Source: UBA1141 sp963665155
Lineage (GTDB): Bacteria; Chloroflexota; Dehalococcoidia; Lucifugimonadales; UBA3495
Direction of reading: 5' to 3'
Length of the DNA stretch: 64,000 bases
NCBI GenBank assembly: GCA_963665155.2
Contig: CAXXFI010000002.1
Span: forward strand, 558,001-622,000
In this document: positions 56,150 through 64,000 of the stretch, one piece after another
How positions within the stretch are numbered: position 1 is the first letter of the stretch
Layout of the letters: each line of letters begins with the position of its first letter
Made by a program: the position numbers and the translations under genes
The notes under the pieces: model-generated
Databases searched by the model: none
Seen by the model: only the letters and a program-made list of their open reading frames with translations
What the model was told of the DNA's origin: nothing

Positions 56150-56794
56150 TTGAAGCCCGCTAACGATCCCACCATCGACTACAAGCCCCTTGTTGAGCGG
56201 GGCTATGATTTCTGCGCTGGCGCCTACGACGAAACCCGTAAGAACCAAGCCGGCCCTGAGTTGAGCTTTCTTACCAAGCGACTCAGGGATTTTGATGCCG
56301 TCCTAGACGTCGGCTGCGGTGCTGGCGTACCTTACACTCGCGCTTTGGCCCAGCGGTTCGATGTGACTGGCGTAGATTCCTCAAGCGAGATGATCCGACG
56401 TGCGAGGGCAAATGTTCCGTTGGGAAGCTTCATCCATAGCGATATCATGTCGGTCGAATTCCCTCCAGCTAGCTTCAACGCCGCCGTCGCGATCTACTCA
56501 ATATTCCACCTACCCAGGGAAGAGCACCCAGAGCTGTTTCGCCGCATCTATTGCTGGCTGCAACCCGGAGGATACCTTCTCTGCACACTGAGTCGTTCCA
56601 ACGAGGGAGCATACACCGAGGATGATTTTTTTGGTGTGATGTATTGGAGCAACTATGGACTGCATGACTATGAAGAGATTTTAGCCCGAGTTGGGTTCGG
56701 CCTCTTGGAGTCCTCCGCAGTGGGCCATGGATACACGGCAGCGCATCCGGCGACGAGCGAGCAACATCCACTGGTCTTAGCACAGAAGCAATAG
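56150..56794 (+). CDS. class I SAM-dependent methyltransferase
   Basis: 214 residues from a TTG at 56150. Motif I is DAVLDVGCGAGVPYTRALAQ. The acidic loop FDVTGVDSSSEMIRRARANV, motif II region FIHSDIMSVEFPPASFNAAV and post-motif LQPGGYLLCTLSRSNEGAYT are typical of small-molecule methyltransferases of the Methyltransf_11/25 type. The substrate is unknown. The PhzF gene starts 86 bases downstream and may be cotranscribed. Confidence 0.88.
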   Translation: MKPANDPTIDYKPLVERGYDFCAGAYDETRKNQAGPELSFLTKRLRDFDAVLDVGCGAGVPYTRALAQRFDVTGVDSSSEMIRRARANVPLGSFIHSDIMSVEFPPASFNAAVAIYSIFHLPREEHPELFRRIYCWLQPGGYLLCTLSRSNEGAYTEDDFFGVMYWSNYGLHDYEEILARVGFGLLESSAVGHGYTAAHPATSEQHPLVLAQKQ

Positions 56795-56879
56795 GTCGGT
56801 GGCAGCACGGTTTGAGCCAATTACACTCATAATGACGAACCCTCATTTTCCAAATACCGCCCCCTCCAACGAGGAGCAA

Positions 56880-57668
56880 ATGAGCGTACCGATGATTGTG
56901 GTGGATGCTTTCACGGCAATACCGTTTTCGGGTAATCCGGCTGCGGTGTGCATATTGCCAGAGACTCCGTCGGAACAGTGGATGCAGGATGTGGCGAGAG
57001 AGATGAACCTGTCGGAAACCGCATTCCTCGTCCGGCAACAGTACGGTTTCGACCTCCGCTGGTTCACACCAACGGTGGAGGTCCAGTTGTGCGGGCATGC
57101 CACCCTGGCCAGCGCCCACGTTTTGTGGGAGGAGGGCTATTTGCTCCCAGGCGAACAAGCCCGTTTTCACACGGTCAGCGGACTGTTGACCGCCAACCGT
57201 AAAGGGGATTGGATCGAGCTGGACTTCCCATCACAACCCGAGGAGTCCGCAATCCCTCCACCCGGGTTGTTGTCCTCCTTGGGGGTTGAGCCAGAGTACG
57301 TGGGCCGGAACCGCTCCGACTACCTGGTCCTGGTAGATTCTGAGGAAACCCTACGAGAAATAAGACCTGACTGGGCTGCGTTAGGGCGGGTCGAATGCCG
57401 AGGAATTACGGTCACAAGCAGGTCCGCCTCCAATGATTACGACTTCGTCTCACGCTTTTTCGCACCCAGTTCGGGAATTCTCGAAGACCCCGTAACCGGC
57501 TCATCCCACTGCTGCTTGGGGGCGTTTTGGGGTGCCCGGCTACATAAAACAGAGCTTGTCGCTTACCAGGCATCAACGCGAGGCGGAGTAGTCAAGATGA
57601 AGTTGGTTGGCGACCGGGTTCTGTTGGGAGGGCAAGCCGTATCAGTGATGCATGGGAAAATCGGTTGA
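56880..57668 (+). CDS. PhzF-family isomerase-like protein
   Basis: 262 residues from ATG at 56880 with gaggagcaa upstream. The N-terminus VVDAFTAIPFSGNPAAVCIL and the catalytic Glu in MNLSETAFLVRQQYGFDLRW are the PhzF hallmarks. VEVQLCGHATLASAHVLWEE and the C-terminal EDPVTGSSHCCLGAFWGARL (second half of the pseudo-dimeric fold) are also present. PhzF enzymes catalyse isomerisations such as that in phenazine synthesis, but most family members have unknown substrates. No phenazine genes are nearby. Confidence 0.9.
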   Translation: MSVPMIVVDAFTAIPFSGNPAAVCILPETPSEQWMQDVAREMNLSETAFLVRQQYGFDLRWFTPTVEVQLCGHATLASAHVLWEEGYLLPGEQARFHTVSGLLTANRKGDWIELDFPSQPEESAIPPPGLLSSLGVEPEYVGRNRSDYLVLVDSEETLREIRPDWAALGRVECRGITVTSRSASNDYDFVSRFFAPSSGILEDPVTGSSHCCLGAFWGARLHKTELVAYQASTRGGVVKMKLVGDRVLLGGQAVSVMHGKIG

Positions 57669-57912
57669 TTTTCCTGCGGGTCAAAGGCTGACCGGACCCG
57701 GCCACCGCTGGTTCCTGATTCTTCGATTCCATCTCTCAATACTTCTTTGGACTCCTCACCACACACCGCATAGTAGGCAATTTCCGCCCAATTATCTATT
57801 CGAGGGCACGCCGTTCCACCACTTGTTTCTCTCGGCAACAAGACTAATTATTCCTCAGGCGTATTTAATATTCAACGGCCATCCGGAATTTGAATTAACT
57901 AAGGAGATTCTA
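57669..57912. other. intergenic region
   Basis: No supported gene. A ribosome site (aaggagattcta) precedes the broken SnoaL-like gene at 57913. Confidence 0.3.
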
Positions 57913-58347
57913 ATGACAAACCTAGAGCAGTTGGTTGCCACCCACCTGGCAGCTGAAAACGAGCATCGCTTGGAAGATACCTTGGCTACCCTCCACGAAG
58001 ATTGCCTCTTTGAAGACCGGGCTTTGGGCCAGGTTTTGGCGAGGATACCCTGTGCGTGAATAATAGATCCGCACTACACCACTTGGTGGAATGCCTTCGA
58101 TGTGGTGGTAAAAGGCGAGAAGAGACACTGGACTTCGGAGCCAGCGATGATCGCCGAAACCCGGTATCAAGGGACCCATATTGGCGAGTTCCTAGGCATC
58201 CCGGCTACGGGCAGACCCATCGATTTTTCATTAGCCGTAATCATCACCTTTCGTGATGGACTTATGGCCGGGGAACGATTTTATAATGATTTGGCCACTC
58301 TGCTTCGCCAACTGGGTGTAAATGAGATTCCCAAAAGCATTGCCTGA
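57913..58347 (+). pseudogene. SnoaL-like (NTF2-fold) protein with compensating indels
   Basis: MTNLEQLVATHLAAENEHRL, then EDTLATLHEDCLFEDRALGQ, begins a SnoaL-like polyketide cyclase/ester-hydrolase-fold protein. Between 58029 and 58076 the frame reads LARIPCA then TGA, whereas the neighbouring frame reads WRGYPVRE, the natural continuation. The original frame resumes at HYTTWWNAFDVVVKGEKRHW and runs through GIPATGRPIDFSLAVIITFR to 58347. Two opposite indels thus bracket a scrambled stretch containing a stop. It is probably inactive. Confidence 0.7.
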
Positions 58348-58740
58348 ATGCGATGCCGATCTATCCCGTGGTACCGGAAAGTAATGGATGTGGCAGACGG
58401 CACAGGAGTCTAACCACGAATGTGTGGAACCGCAGTTCGCACCGCAGTTGAGGGAACAAGGCCGCATTGTTCTAGTGGTACGCAATCCGTACACCGTGAC
58501 CCAAATAGCATGGATTGGTGCCAGCGGACGGCACAACACGCCTTACTTGCCCAGCGGGCAATTCCATTAAATTAACCCTGAAATGTCGTGGCCTCGGACG
58601 TTCGCCAAATAACAGCGGGGTCTCGTCTGAGTTTTAGACTAGTTGCTATGATATAACTGCAATATTCTGCTGGTATTCGTCATATAATTGCCAGAAACTT
58701 TCCCTATAAGGCCTATTTTACAATTTACATGCATTTTCTG
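58348..58740. other. intergenic region
   Basis: About 390 bases with no supported gene. It becomes AT-rich towards the promoter at 58742. Confidence 0.35.
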
Positions 58741-58747
58741 GTATAAT
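58737..58747 (+). promoter_or_regulatory. extended -10 promoter
   Basis: TCTGGTATAAT carries a TG motif directly upstream of a consensus TATAAT (58742-58747). The -35 region is weak. It is the likely promoter of the zinc-ribbon gene, with a leader of about 105 bases. Confidence 0.55.
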
Positions 58748-58862
58748 CCCACTTGGGCAATTGGACAAGTCAATGTTTCCCGTTGTCTGTTCAATTATTT
58801 CGATGATCCTAGCTGTGGATGACCTAGACTGAGCCGAGTCTAAGATTATGGAGGCCATTCGG

Positions 58863-59150
58863 ATGGCGCTAGCAGACAAGGACCTGACCTGCGTGGAGTG
58901 TGGTGCGGCGTTCACCTTTACGGTAGGAGAGCAAGAGTTCTTTGCGTCTAGGGGGTACACCAACGAACCCAAGCGCTGCCCGGAGTGTCGTGGAGCGCGC
59001 AAGAATCAGCAGCGGGGCTACTCCAGTGGGCCTCGGGAAATGCATCCCGTGGTATGCGCCCAATGTGGCGCCGACACCATGGTTCCTTTCGTGCCCAGGG
59101 GCGACCGGCCCGTGTACTGCAGCGATTGCTTCAGTTCAATGAGACGCTAG
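58863..59150 (+). CDS. zinc-ribbon protein
   Basis: 95 residues from ATG at 58863, with ggagg 9 bases upstream. Two zinc-ribbon modules: CVECGAAFTFTVGEQEFFAS then KRCPECRGARK, and VVCAQCGADTMVPFVPRGDR then VYCSDC. The first is the probable zinc-ribbon found in small CxxC proteins of Chloroflexota and plasmid-borne proteins, the second a CxxC...CxxC treble-clef type. All eight Cys are present. It may bind nucleic acid. Function unknown. Confidence 0.8.
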   Translation: MALADKDLTCVECGAAFTFTVGEQEFFASRGYTNEPKRCPECRGARKNQQRGYSSGPREMHPVVCAQCGADTMVPFVPRGDRPVYCSDCFSSMRR

Positions 59151-59331
59151 TAGCAACGGATCAACCAAAAGAGCTACCGGATTAGTGGCTCCTTTAATTT
59201 TCGATCTCATGTCGCTCACCGAGTATCTGATCACTGAAGTTGACGCGGCCACGACGGTAGGGAAAGGGTTCGGCATCGGACGAACCCAACAACTCGGACC
59301 AGTCTTGGTATCAAGGGCAACCAACAAACGT

Positions 59332-60576
59332 TCACTGCGGTGCAGGGCCACCTGCTCGCCCCGTCAGCGGCAGCGATGCGAAAACCAACGCTGCTAATGC
59401 AAACAAGGCCGCAACGTAATACAGAGCCGCCTCCACCCCCACCGCCTCATAAAGGCCGCCTGCTATTAAAGCAGACACCGCTGCCATCAAGAAGCCGCTG
59501 AAAGAAACGATCCCCAAACCGGTCGTAGCGACTTCCCTGCCGACGACTTCCAGGGCCACTGCGGTCAATATGGGTTGGTCCGGGTATAGGAACAATCCCA
59601 TCAAGGCTATGGTAACCGTCAACTCCAGACCGCTATCGAAGACAACCAACAGAATAGCGAAAATGCTAGACCATACCAGCCCAGGAACCAACACTTGCTT
59701 CCTGCCCCAACGGTCCGACAAGTACCCCATCACGGGTTTGGCGACCAATCCGATGGCGATCAACTATCCGATGTGTATGCCCCGGGTAAACGGGCTCTGG
59801 CCCAACTCGTTTCCCAAATACAAAGGTAATACTGTGACCAAGGCCACCAAAGACATTGCCCTTAACCCTCGTACAAAGGCAATACCCCACAATACCCTGT
59901 TCCTTAGCAGTCGCTTGCTCATTTCGACTCGGGCCGAAAAGTCCACTTGACTAACTTCTTCTTCCGGCTTGAGTCTGCCGATGGTATTGAAAGACCATAC
60001 CGCCAGAAATGCTAGGAAAAATGGGGCCACGGCATATACGCTGAGAATTCCTCGCCAACCCAACACCGTCAGAAGCGCCCCCGTAGCCACTGGGCCGGCA
60101 ACATCGCCGATGCTTCCACCTACACCGTGGAAAGCCAAAGCCATACCCCGTCGGTGCGGGATGTGGTATACCAGTGAAGCCGAGGCAGGCAAATGCCAGA
60201 TCGAGTGAGACATTCCGACCACGGCGATGCCAAGCAACAAAAGGGGGTAGACCGGCGATACCCCGATAACCAACGAGCCCAAGCAGGTGGCCCCCAAGCA
60301 CAACGCCAATAGCCAACCCCAGTGGCGTCTGATCCCGTCTACTATCACCCCGCCGGGCAGCGACACCAACCCGGAAACCAATTCCCGGACGGTCAGGATT
60401 CCACCCACCCCAACCCCGGTCAAGTTAAAGGTGCTCTGTATTTCCGGCAACAACACCACGAAGCTCTGTATAATCCAATGAAACACAGCATGTCCGGTGG
60501 CCAGACCGGTGATAATGAATTGGCTCGTCAGCCGAAGGTCTTTTTTCTCGCCGGATCCTTGGGGTTCGATTGCCAT
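59332..60576 (-). pseudogene. MFS transporter with an in-frame TAG
   Basis: From ATG at 60576 (MAIEPQGSGEKKDLRLTSQF) the twelve-helix MFS protein reads normally to QSPFTRGIHIG, then TAG at 59764-59766, then in the same frame LIAIGLVAKPVMGYLSDRWG, RKQVLVPG and on to 59332. Changing TAG to TTG (Leu) restores a 414-residue transporter. The first part includes LTVRELVSGLVSLPGGVIVD, the family's helix 2-3 loop. It resembles the fragment at 4774. It could also be read through at low level. Confidence 0.88.
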
Positions 60577-60769
60577 GCCGGCCTCGATTTAAATAATCAG
60601 GTTAAATAATCTGGGAATTTTATCGATAAAGAATGAGGTATCCCAACCACAGCGTTCATCTATCTACGCAGGCTTTAATTTACTCGGGCTTTAGTTACTC
60701 GGGCTTTGATTAATAGGAAGTGGGAGCAATAGATGAGGGATAGCCAACTAACTGCTGCCGCGAGAATCA

Positions 60770-61571
60770 CTAAGTGCCTATGCTCACAGGGTCCGAGGCG
60801 TCCCGGACCGAGCGGATGATAGACAATGCGGTAAGGCGACCTGTCTTGGGATTTTCGGAAGGAATATTCTCAATGTGGACGGACAGAAACCCAAACTCCC
60901 CTTCAACTTCAATGTCATGGCAATTTCGCTCCAACCCCGGAACGGCCAAGATGCGCACTTGGGTCTTGTCGGGCCCCACTCCAGCCAGGCTCACAGCAGT
61001 GGAAACGTTCAAGTTGGCAGGAAATCCCCGGCAGGCTTCCCTGGCGCTACCGGAAAACACCTCAGTCTCCAGCTCCAGTCCTTCCATAGAAATGCCTTGC
61101 TCAACCAAATACGGGGCGCCGACCAAGGCTCGCGGCGGTTTTCGAGAGACCATAGTCACGCGGTCAACCCTCCCGGCGCACGCCGACTTGATACCGTCCA
61201 AACCGGCGATTGCACCGGACGGCGCCAAAAGCCGGCAGCCCGTTTTTCGCGACTGCTCGATAATCTCCGGGTGCTCCAAGAGAGCGCCGATGCTAATAAC
61301 CATGAGGTCTTTCCCAGCAGCGAATGTTTCCTGAGCCAACTCCGCCCACATGCCCTCCAGCCGTTTCCACAATCAGGCCGGAGCGAGTAATGAGCTCTGT
61401 CCGATCCAAAAACGGAGGTGGTTGTCGAAGCGTCGATAGGAAAGCTCGGGCGCTACTTTCCGTCCGGCTGGCGACTCCTGCGATTTCAACAGGCATCCTT
61501 CCGGCGTCGGCCTCTCTAATCAACGCTTGGCCGATGGCCCCACAACCAACTATCCCGATCGACTGTGGCAT
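60770..61571 (-). pseudogene. nadX: L-aspartate dehydrogenase-like protein, frameshifted
   Basis: From ATG at 61571, MPQSIGIVGCGAIGQALIRE is the NAD-binding motif. At about 61355 an extra G shifts the frame: LIVETAGGHV should continue AELAQETFAAGKDLMVISIG, which lies in the other frame. GCRLLAPSGAIAGLDGIKSA, RGFPANLNVSTAVSLAGVGP and ERNCHDIEVEGEFGFLSVHI complete an aspartate dehydrogenase (about 265 residues) with the catalytic His in NCHDI. The enzyme makes iminoaspartate for NAD synthesis or deaminates aspartate. Two deletions of function (this and hemA) in cofactor genes are notable unless other copies exist. Confidence 0.88.
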
Positions 61572-61990
61572 GGCTATATCTTCCCTCTTTAGTTGATTAC
61601 CGCACACGATTTTACACCATCCACCCGGCTTGCCCGGAAGCCGTCAATTTGACCATGAATGCCGACCAGGCTAACCTCCAACTCTATCCAAGCGCAGCCA
61701 ATCTACCTCTTTCCCCACCCCGGTTCTGGACAAATCTTCGGCCCAGCCGTTACTATTCCCACAATGGATCGAATACGGGATTGAATATGGGATTCGGACC
61801 CGGTCCCACACGATATTCTAAAATGGAAACGGGAGTCCGCCCGATACTGAATCCAGAGTAGCAACCCCAACGTTGATGTGGACCAGCATTTAGTTACCAC
61901 CTTGACTGCTGGGTCACTAGGCCTTGACCAAATTGCCATCAATAGCCAATCATCAAAGATAGCCCATTCAATAATATCGGGGAGGAAGCA
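61572..61990. other. intergenic region between divergent genes
   Basis: About 420 bases. No supported gene. A short duplication (gggattgaatatgggattcgg) lies near 61778-61800. A strong ribosome site ends it. Confidence 0.4.
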
Positions 61991-62752
61991 ATGGCGGTAC
62001 ATGTTTACACCCACCCTGGTTGATTCAGTTGCCGGACGTTGGAAGAGTTTCTTTCGTCCAATGGTGTTATGTATGAGCACCACGACGTAGCCACAGATGA
62101 GGCCGCCCGGGAAGACCTCAAGACCCGGCAGATAAAGTCACTGCCGGTTACTATCATCGACGACTCCGAAGTAATAATCGGTTATTATCCCAAGAAGTTG
62201 GTGCCGGCCCTGAAGCTGAATATCAATGTAGACCTGTCTGGCAAGACCGACTGGCTCTCCGAAAAATACGACGTTATGCTAAAAGCCGCCGTCAGGGCGG
62301 CGCGCCAGCTATCCGACGCTCAGTTGGAAGAGCAGGTGACTTGGCGGGAGTGGACCCTCCGCAGGACGGTTCTTCACGTGCTATCCTTCCCGGAGTTGGC
62401 CCTCAACAGCCACACCCACGGCAGCATGAGCACCGATGACATGAAGGCCTCCGACGAGCGCCTGAGTGTGCTGACTTCCGTGGAAGACCTGGCGCAATAC
62501 GGGGAAAGCGTCCGGGGCAAGATTGTCCAGTTCCTGGCTAGTGGGGACACTCAGTCCTTCGACCGAGAGGTTCCAGCCCATTACGGCGGCGAGGTTACGG
62601 TGTTGGAATTGCTGAATATCATTCTCAGCCACAGCACTCACCACCTCAAGCAACTCTACTGGCACATGGAAACCAACATGGGCATACCATTGGTGGAACA
62701 GGCCACCGAAAGGGACCTTGAGGGGATTGCCACGCCGTCCACGCTGATTTAA
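61991..62752 (+). CDS. selenocysteine glutaredoxin-like domain fused to DinB-like domain
   Basis: An ATG at 61991 with a strong ribosome site (ggggaggaagca) reads MAVHVYTHPG, TGA at 62021-62023, then FSCRTLEEFLSSNGVMYEHH in the same frame and on to a TAA at 62752, about 253 residues. If TGA is selenocysteine the motif is U-F-S-C, the CxxC redox motif of glutaredoxins with Sec at the attacking position. The thioredoxin fold continues IKSLPVTIIDDSEVIIGYYP, including the cis-Pro (LPVTII). From about residue 85 a DinB-type bundle follows (YDVMLKAAVRAARQLSDAQL, TLRRTVLHVLSFPELALNSH, LLNIILSHSTHHLKQLYWHM) with its metal-binding His residues. A hairpin follows the TGA at the right distance (62034-62059). 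A short protein starting at a TTG at 62039 would lack the redox motif. Confidence 0.8.
62024..62062 (+). promoter_or_regulatory. candidate bacterial SECIS element
   Basis: GGAC (62034-62037) pairs with GTCC (62056-62059). After an unpaired GTT on the 5' side, GGAAGA (62041-62046) pairs with TCTTTC (62050-62055), closing the loop GTT. The loop G is 24 bases after the TGA. The small GU loop and an upstream bulge containing U match the E. coli fdhF SECIS pattern. Confidence 0.65.
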
Positions 62753-62960
62753 CTCCGGTAGTGCGGCTTGGGCAGGTCGATCTTCCTTGTAATTACGGCT
62801 TTTAAGTGAGACTTGGTCGAAACCCGATTAAATCGAGACACAAAAAACTGAGTGGGATTTATTCCTGATATTGGTGTGCCAAGATTAAGCTCTTGGAGTT
62901 TCAGCCCCTAAACTATGGAAAACCACCCGTGAACCCTCGAAAATCCGTGGAGGCAGTACC

Positions 62961-64000
62961 ATGAAATATGACGTGATAATTGTAGGGGCGGGGTCGGCCG
63001 GGTCCATTCTGGCGTCCCGGCTGTCCGAGGACCCCAAACGGTCGGTCCTAGTGCTGGAAGCCGGACCTGACTACCCCGATTTCGAGCACCTGCCTGAAGA
63101 AGTGAAATTCGGGTACGCCACTGAAATCGACATTATGGTAAGTGACCACAACTGGCAGTTCATGGGCAAGGGCACCGAAACTTCCCCGCCTATGTTGGTT
63201 CCCCGGGGCAAAGTCACCGGTGGTTCCAGCGCTATCAACGGTCAGGTTTTCCTGAGAGGGGTACCGGAGGACTATGATTCCTGGGCATCCGAGGGCAACG
63301 ACCAGTGGAATTTCCAGAAATTGCTGCCCTTCTTCCGCAAGCTGGAAACCGACACGGATTTTCACGATGACTTCCACGGCAGCGAAGGGCCGATTATCGC
63401 CCACCGTTTCAAGCGAGAAACATGGTTGCCCGCCCAGGTCGCGTTCTACGAAGCGTGTCTTTCGGCCGGTTTTCCCGACACACCCGACCACAACCACCCA
63501 GACTCCACCGGTGTCGGCGCAATACCGTTAAATAACCCCAATGGCATACGTTTTAGTACTGCCTTGGGATACTTGGACCCGGCCCGCCACCGCGTTAACC
63601 TTAGCATACGGGCCAACTGCACGGTGCACCGGATCATTTTCGACGGCACTAGAGCTACCGGCATTGAGGTGGAGAGCGGCGGCGAGAAGTTCGTGGTGGA
63701 AGCTGATGAGATAATCCTGAGCGCCGGAGCGATAGGCTCCCCTCAAGCGCTCTTACTGTCCGGCATCGGCCCCGCGGGGCACCTCAAGAGCTTGGGAATT
63801 CCGGTGGTTGCCGACATTCCCGGCGTGGGCCAGAACATGCGAGATCATCCGCTTGCGTGGGTAACCTGGCGCACAAAGGAAGGATTCGAACTGGATGGGG
63901 TAGCGCCTCGCATGCAGGTGGCCCTGCGCTACACCGCCGAGGGTTCCGACTTACGCAATGACATGAAAATTTCCATGCAGTCCTTCGCTACCGGACGAGT
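62961..64000 (+). CDS. GMC-family FAD-dependent oxidoreductase (runs off window)
   Basis: The frame is open from ATG at 62961 to the end of the window (346 residues) with ggagg 7 bases upstream. MKYDVIIVGAGSAGSILASR is the FAD-binding motif, followed by LVLEAGPDYPDFEHLPEEVK. VPRGKVTGGSSAINGQVFLR is GMC signature 1, and IILSAGAIGSPQALLLSGIG is signature 2, followed by PGVGQNMRDHP. The C-terminal catalytic His pair is outside the window. It oxidises an alcohol with FAD; the substrate is unknown. It differs clearly from the GMC gene at 1-697 and is intact as far as it goes. Confidence 0.95.
   Translation, partial: MKYDVIIVGAGSAGSILASRLSEDPKRSVLVLEAGPDYPDFEHLPEEVKFGYATEIDIMVSDHNWQFMGKGTETSPPMLVPRGKVTGGSSAINGQVFLRGVPEDYDSWASEGNDQWNFQKLLPFFRKLETDTDFHDDFHGSEGPIIAHRFKRETWLPAQVAFYEACLSAGFPDTPDHNHPDSTGVGAIPLNNPNGIRFSTALGYLDPARHRVNLSIRANCTVHRIIFDGTRATGIEVESGGEKFVVEADEIILSAGAIGSPQALLLSGIGPAGHLKSLGIPVVADIPGVGQNMRDHPLAWVTWRTKEGFELDGVAPRMQVALRYTAEGSDLRNDMKISMQSFATGR

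Noticed and set aside
57913..58347. TGA in the SnoaL-like gene as a third selenocysteine
   Set aside because: The neighbouring frame gives the natural continuation (WRGYPVRE), so the TGA lies in an out-of-frame stretch between two indels. There is no CxxU or UxxC motif in conserved context.
17581..60576. Possible TAG recoding: in-frame TAGs in archaellin (two), ISAs1, hemA and an MFS gene
   Set aside because: The residues expected at these positions differ (Gln/Glu, Glu, Arg-like, Leu). Intact genes such as purA end with TAG, and the same genes also carry frameshifts. Ordinary nonsense mutations explain them.
1..64000. CRISPR arrays, tRNA or rRNA genes
   Set aside because: No regularly spaced repeats with unique spacers, no cas genes and no tRNA or rRNA-like segments were seen on reading; a covariance search was not possible.

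Overview
The window reads as a piece of a Chloroflexota genome, possibly SAR202/Dehalococcoidia-like. This rests on gene content rather than a marker gene: a YvcK protein with N-terminal membrane helices, an archaellin-type flagellin, F420-type luciferase-like oxidoreductase, MetE-like, ThuA and DinB proteins, a UGSC selenoprotein, a DctPQM TRAP transporter and two GMC oxidoreductases. No rRNA, tRNA, CRISPR array or replication origin was seen. GC content looks moderate (not computed).

Layout. 1-2.2 kb: partial GMC oxidoreductase and purA. 2.5-6.3 kb: an insertion cluster (IS1182-type, a 145-bp MITE-like element, an IS630 remnant) that has broken a small membrane protein and an MFS transporter. 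6.4-9.8 kb: intact metabolic genes (ketopantoate reductase-like, nuclease, SDR). 9.9-15.4 kb: a second IS1182-type copy, an IS701-type element and two decayed transposases. 15.8-18.2 kb: yvcK and an archaellin pseudogene. 18.5-21.4 kb: beta-helix fragment, IS3, ISAs1 remnant. 21.6-26 kb: flavin reductase, UGSC selenoprotein, a PIN-domain toxin-antitoxin-like module between inverted repeats, and a probable selenoprotein partner. 26.2-36.3 kb: mostly intact small-molecule metabolism genes, plus an AprA C-terminal relic. 36.4-46.4 kb: a decayed sensory region on the minus strand: a hybrid histidine kinase split by IS701, an IS5 remnant, a cheA stub, cheW, hemA and a globin-coupled chemoreceptor, all broken. 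47.9-50.5 kb: MacB/LolD-type ABC exporter genes. 51.6-55.8 kb: TRAP transporter. 56-62.8 kb: methyltransferase, PhzF, zinc ribbon, three further pseudogenes, and a glutaredoxin-DinB fusion with an in-frame TGA in a UxxC motif. 62.96 kb to the end: a second GMC oxidoreductase.

Two themes stand out. First, two genes carry an in-frame TGA that is best explained as selenocysteine (UGSC motif at 22608; UFSC motif at 62021), each followed at the expected distance by a hairpin with a GU-containing apical loop. Second, the genome is decaying: at least nine host genes carry a single nonsense codon or 1-base frameshift or are split or truncated, and near-identical insertion sequences sit end to end on CTAG sites. 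One IS701 insertion can be reversed on paper to give an in-frame kinase-receiver protein. Loss of sensory and motility functions (chemoreceptor, CheW, CheA, archaellin, hybrid kinase) is the clearest biological trend.
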